Of a DNA stretch of 64,000 bases, positions 60,600-64,000 are shown piece after piece. Position 1 is the stretch's first letter. The number at the start of each line of letters is the position of its first letter. This DNA comes from Paramecium sonneborni (lineage: Eukaryota; Ciliophora; Oligohymenophorea; Peniculida; Parameciidae). Below the pieces are notes generated by a model. It was not told the origin of the DNA. It was given only the letters and a program-made list of their open reading frames with translations, and searched no databases. Made by a program: the position numbers and the translations under genes. The stretch covers positions 26,799 to 90,798 of the forward strand of contig CAJJDN010000061.1 in the NCBI GenBank assembly GCA_905182985.1, written 5' to 3'.

Positions 60600-61890
60600 C
60601 TTTAATATGTAAAGAATCAACAAATCAATAAAAGAAGAAAAAATTGGCTTTTAGAAAGTTTATTTATCATCTTAATTTTAATTAGATCAAAAAATAAAAA
60701 TATAAAAATAAAGAATTTTCTAAAAAATTTTTTATGAAAGTTAGAATATAAGATAAGTTTATTTTAATTAAATATGAAAGTTAGAATATAAGATAAGTTT
60801 ATTTTAATTAAAGAATCATAATAGGATTAACCTTAAAATAAAAATAAAAAAATGAATTTTAAGTTACATAAATATTTAGAACACTTTAAAGTAAAATAAG
60901 TTTAAAGTTGAAAGATAAAGTAAAAACATAATCCATGATGAATAAAAAGATTACTTGAATTTTTTTCATTTTGAAACATTTTTCAGAATAGAGGAAATTT
61001 ATTGATGATAATTTAATTATAAACAAATAATATCTTAAGCGTTTAAAATTTCTTTAAGCTTCTGAATGTTGATGTTGTGAAATAAGCAGAAAATAAAATA
61101 TAAACAATATTCTTGGATTTTTAAAAAAATTCATCAAATTTAAACTCAGAAAACAAAAGATTTCAGATATTCCTAAAATACACAGGATTAGCGTGTTGTT
61201 TCCAAGAATATAATAATTAAAGCTTTAAATAATATAATTTAAATAACTATTTACTTAATTTGAATCATCATAATCTAATAATAAATTTTAAGAACAGTTT
61301 ACATAATTTGAATAATTATAGATCCAATATCTTAAGGATAATAAATTTAAAATTAGTTTGCAAAAACAGAATAATCATTGATCCAATAAACTTTAATATC
61401 AAATAAAAAAATGGTTTCTGAAGAATATTTTTAATATCTTCTCAATAAAATAGGTTTAGATCTACTGACATCATTTTCGAGAAATAAAAAGATAATCTTA
61501 ATTAAATAAATTTTTGGAGCTGTGTGATGGATAAAGAAAACTTACTAATGATATTTAAATCATAAAGTGGCAATATTTTTGGCGCTTACACTCCTTTAAA
61601 GTGGATTTATGTAGATAAATACATAACTGATCCTTCATGTAATTCATTTTTATTTTCATACACTCACAAGTCTATACATTAAAATAAAAAGGATGAAATT
61701 GCATTGGATATACGGAGAGATGATGGTCCTCGTTTTAGTGTAGATTTAAATTTAGATGGTGATTTTGAAAATGGATATTGAAATTTAGGAAGTGAATACA
61801 CAAAAGGATTATCATAGGATGATTCTAAAACACATTTATTTGGACAAGAAACTGCAAGTATAATCTAATGTCAAATATATTAAATAAAAA
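60600..61890 (+). pseudogene. decayed TLDc-family gene
   Basis: Remnants of the family in order. Near 60630 a broken copy of the KWKKLAIRKALKEP segment; near 61070-61250 coil sequence alignable to copy 1; from 61431 the TLDc part (VSEEYFQYLLNKI, then FWSCVMDKENLLMIF, GNIFGAYTPLKW, FLFSYTHKSIHQ). Compared with copy 1 there is a deletion of about 20 bases with a frame change near 61460, and NGYSNLG has become NGY-TGA-NLG near 61790. There is no finger or start. Clearly non-functional. The part from 61293 recurs after the N at 62751 as an assembly duplicate. Confidence 0.75.
60733..60812 (+). repeat. 40-bp perfect tandem duplication
   Basis: Two adjacent identical 40-base units beginning TATGAAAGTTAG, within the decayed TLDc gene. 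A recent small tandem duplication. Confidence 0.9.
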
Positions 61891-62750
61891 TGTTAATGAA
61901 TATATACAAATTGCATAGAATACAAATATAATAATATAATATTAATAATAATTCATCCTCCTAATAAGAAATTTGCTGCTTATTCTTCATCATATCCGAA
62001 TCTGAGTAATGCATCCTTAGGGAATAAAAAATAATGAATTACTTTAACTTTTTATTCATCCAAACCTAATGCAACGAGATTGGCAATTTTCTCATTTTAT
62101 TTATTTTTGGATGCATAATTTAATGTCCATTCTCTTATTTAATTGAATAAATAAATACTTTGCTGTTTTAATAAATAACTCTTTATTGGTTTTATATTGA
62201 TTTGCTACTACAGCATCTTATGGGGAATCTATAAATGATGCTTTATGAATTACCTGGTTATGGATCACATAATAAGGCCTATAATGACAATAAAGCAGTT
62301 CGAATAGATAAGGCAGGTGACCATTCATCCTTTAAAATATCAAGACATATAGCACCAGTTTATCTTATTATTATATGTTTAAAATACGATGAGATATTAG
62401 GATGCCAAATTCGTGTATCGAATTTCATTTTAGGTGGTTTGTAAGGATAATCAGCAGTAAGTACAATATCAATTTAGAAATATCCACCTTAATAAGGAGT
62501 ATCTGGTGATCCATTAATGAATCCTTTCCAATGTGTAATGTTGTTATCAACAATTAAAATAGTTATCCCATTATCTTCATTCTATTCATAAATGACAATA
62601 TTATATACTTTTTTTTATCTTTATTCGAAATCTTAAATTTCTTTGTTGATTCTATTCTTTTGTACTTATTACATTAAATAATATATATATATTTTATTAT
62701 ATATTTGATTCAAGCATAATAATTTAAGCTACCTTTCTTTTTTGCTTGTA
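61293..62750. repeat. copy 1 of false direct duplication (junction at N 62751)
   Basis: This 1458-bp segment recurs directly from 62752 to the window end (the last 209 bases fall outside). No difference was seen where compared. It contains part of the TLDc relic and the whole E2 gene. Confidence 0.9.
61953..62674 (-). CDS. ubiquitin-conjugating enzyme E2 with C-terminal UBA domain (UBE2K-like)
   Basis: A 197-residue E2, close to the 200 residues of animal UBE2K. The UBC fold shows the N-terminal helix ([13 protein letters not shown]), [21 protein letters not shown], the HPN motif and the active-site cysteine in TGAICLDIL. The segment [16 protein letters not shown] (here [13 protein letters not shown]) is typical of the UBE2K class. 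The C-terminal 40 residues form a UBA domain ([15 protein letters not shown]...[14 protein letters not shown]) that binds ubiquitin and supports Lys48 chain formation. Five introns of 27, 24, 25, 25 and 27 nt are needed. A second partial copy after 62751 is an assembly artefact. Confidence 0.9.
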
Positions 62751-62751
62751 N

Positions 62752-64000
62752 AACAGTTTACATAATTTGAATAATTATAGATCCAATATCTTAAGGATAA
62801 TAAATTTAAAATTAGTTTGCAAAAACAGAATAATCATTGATCCAATAAACTTTAATATCAAATAAAAAAATGGTTTCTGAAGAATATTTTTAATATCTTC
62901 TCAATAAAATAGGTTTAGATCTACTGACATCATTTTCGAGAAATAAAAAGATAATCTTAATTAAATAAATTTTTGGAGCTGTGTGATGGATAAAGAAAAC
63001 TTACTAATGATATTTAAATCATAAAGTGGCAATATTTTTGGCGCTTACACTCCTTTAAAGTGGATTTATGTAGATAAATACATAACTGATCCTTCATGTA
63101 ATTCATTTTTATTTTCATACACTCACAAGTCTATACATTAAAATAAAAAGGATGAAATTGCATTGGATATACGGAGAGATGATGGTCCTCGTTTTAGTGT
63201 AGATTTAAATTTAGATGGTGATTTTGAAAATGGATATTGAAATTTAGGAAGTGAATACACAAAAGGATTATCATAGGATGATTCTAAAACACATTTATTT
63301 GGACAAGAAACTGCAAGTATAATCTAATGTCAAATATATTAAATAAAAATGTTAATGAATATATACAAATTGCATAGAATACAAATATAATAATATAATA
63401 TTAATAATAATTCATCCTCCTAATAAGAAATTTGCTGCTTATTCTTCATCATATCCGAATCTGAGTAATGCATCCTTAGGGAATAAAAAATAATGAATTA
63501 CTTTAACTTTTTATTCATCCAAACCTAATGCAACGAGATTGGCAATTTTCTCATTTTATTTATTTTTGGATGCATAATTTAATGTCCATTCTCTTATTTA
63601 ATTGAATAAATAAATACTTTGCTGTTTTAATAAATAACTCTTTATTGGTTTTATATTGATTTGCTACTACAGCATCTTATGGGGAATCTATAAATGATGC
63701 TTTATGAATTACCTGGTTATGGATCACATAATAAGGCCTATAATGACAATAAAGCAGTTCGAATAGATAAGGCAGGTGACCATTCATCCTTTAAAATATC
63801 AAGACATATAGCACCAGTTTATCTTATTATTATATGTTTAAAATACGATGAGATATTAGGATGCCAAATTCGTGTATCGAATTTCATTTTAGGTGGTTTG
63901 TAAGGATAATCAGCAGTAAGTACAATATCAATTTAGAAATATCCACCTTAATAAGGAGTATCTGGTGATCCATTAATGAATCCTTTCCAATGTGTAATGT
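62752..64000. repeat. copy 2 of false direct duplication, cut by window end
   Basis: Matches 61293-62541 base for base as far as compared. See copy 1. Confidence 0.9.
63412..64000 (-). CDS. E2 enzyme, partial duplicate copy
   Basis: The 3' part of the E2 gene at 61953, with no difference seen, running off the right end of the window. This copy is the one that continues into the next contig. It is not a second gene if the junction is an artefact. Confidence 0.85.

Noticed and set aside
1..64000. CRISPR arrays, bacterial operons, riboswitches, ribosome binding sites
   Set aside because: The code usage and introns show a ciliate nuclear genome; no regularly spaced repeats were seen.
1..64000. 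tRNA, rRNA or snRNA genes
   Set aside because: No GGTTCRA-type T loop with matching stems or conserved rRNA core was noticed by eye; a covariance-model search would be needed to be sure.
1..64000. Transposase, integrase or reverse transcriptase genes and terminal inverted repeats
   Set aside because: None of the readable frames carried such motifs; the repeats found are assembly duplicates or segmental duplication.

Overview
The window is ciliate macronuclear DNA, most likely from a Paramecium species. Coding frames use TAA and TAG as glutamine and end only at TGA. Genes are packed on both strands a few tens to hundreds of bases apart. Nearly every gene is interrupted by very short introns (about 19-31 nt, mostly GTA...AG) whose removal restores frame. 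A trichocyst matrix protein gene points to Paramecium itself. Base composition is very AT-rich throughout. The species cannot be named from sequence alone.

Layout. 1-6.4 kb: almost no intact genes, but many decayed coding relics (including a broken Rab-like GTPase), a short CCCAAA telomere-like tract and one small Cys/Arg-Glu-rich gene. 6.4-12.7 kb: one giant minus-strand cysteine-rich membrane protein gene. 12.7-15.2 kb: sparse. 15.2-23.5 kb: dense block with a small P-loop GTPase, a serine/threonine dehydratase, a two-helix membrane protein, a PAQR receptor, coiled-coil proteins and an SF-assemblin. 23.9-30.3 kb: decayed coiled-coil gene, MORN protein, coiled-coil protein, first TLDc gene. 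30.5-35 kb: diverged segmental duplication carrying a second TLDc gene and a TBC Rab-GAP. 35.3-49 kb: type I membrane protein, secreted-looking LTA4 hydrolase-type M1 peptidase, Kelch protein, two coiled-coil proteins, hybrid histidine kinase, a TLDc-family pseudogene and a phosphofructokinase-like protein with altered active-site motifs. 49.4-57.1 kb: ciliary and cortical block (dynein intermediate chain, tubulin-ligase-like protein, CEP41-like protein, small protein, trichocyst matrix protein). 57-64 kb: third TLDc gene, a decayed TLDc copy and an E2 ubiquitin-conjugating enzyme with a UBA domain.

Assembly warning. Three single N bases (25067, 58442, 62751) are each flanked by long direct repeats (1177, 1025 and at least 1249 bp) that look identical wherever I compared them. 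This is the signature of overlapping contig ends joined without merging. The second copies of the MORN 5' end, TLDc gene 3 5' end, TLDc relic and E2 gene should not be counted as extra genes.

Functional threads. Many products belong to cilia, basal bodies and cortex (dynein intermediate chain, CEP41-like, TTLL-like, SF-assemblin, MORN, several Gln-rich coiled coils, trichocyst protein). Others are signalling proteins (hybrid kinase, PAQR, TBC). The best candidates for unusual biology are the PFK-like protein with three changed active-site motifs and an upstream in-frame hydrophobic ORF, and the locally expanding family that joins an N-terminal CHCC finger to a C-terminal TLDc domain. I found no bacterial, viral, CRISPR or transposon system.
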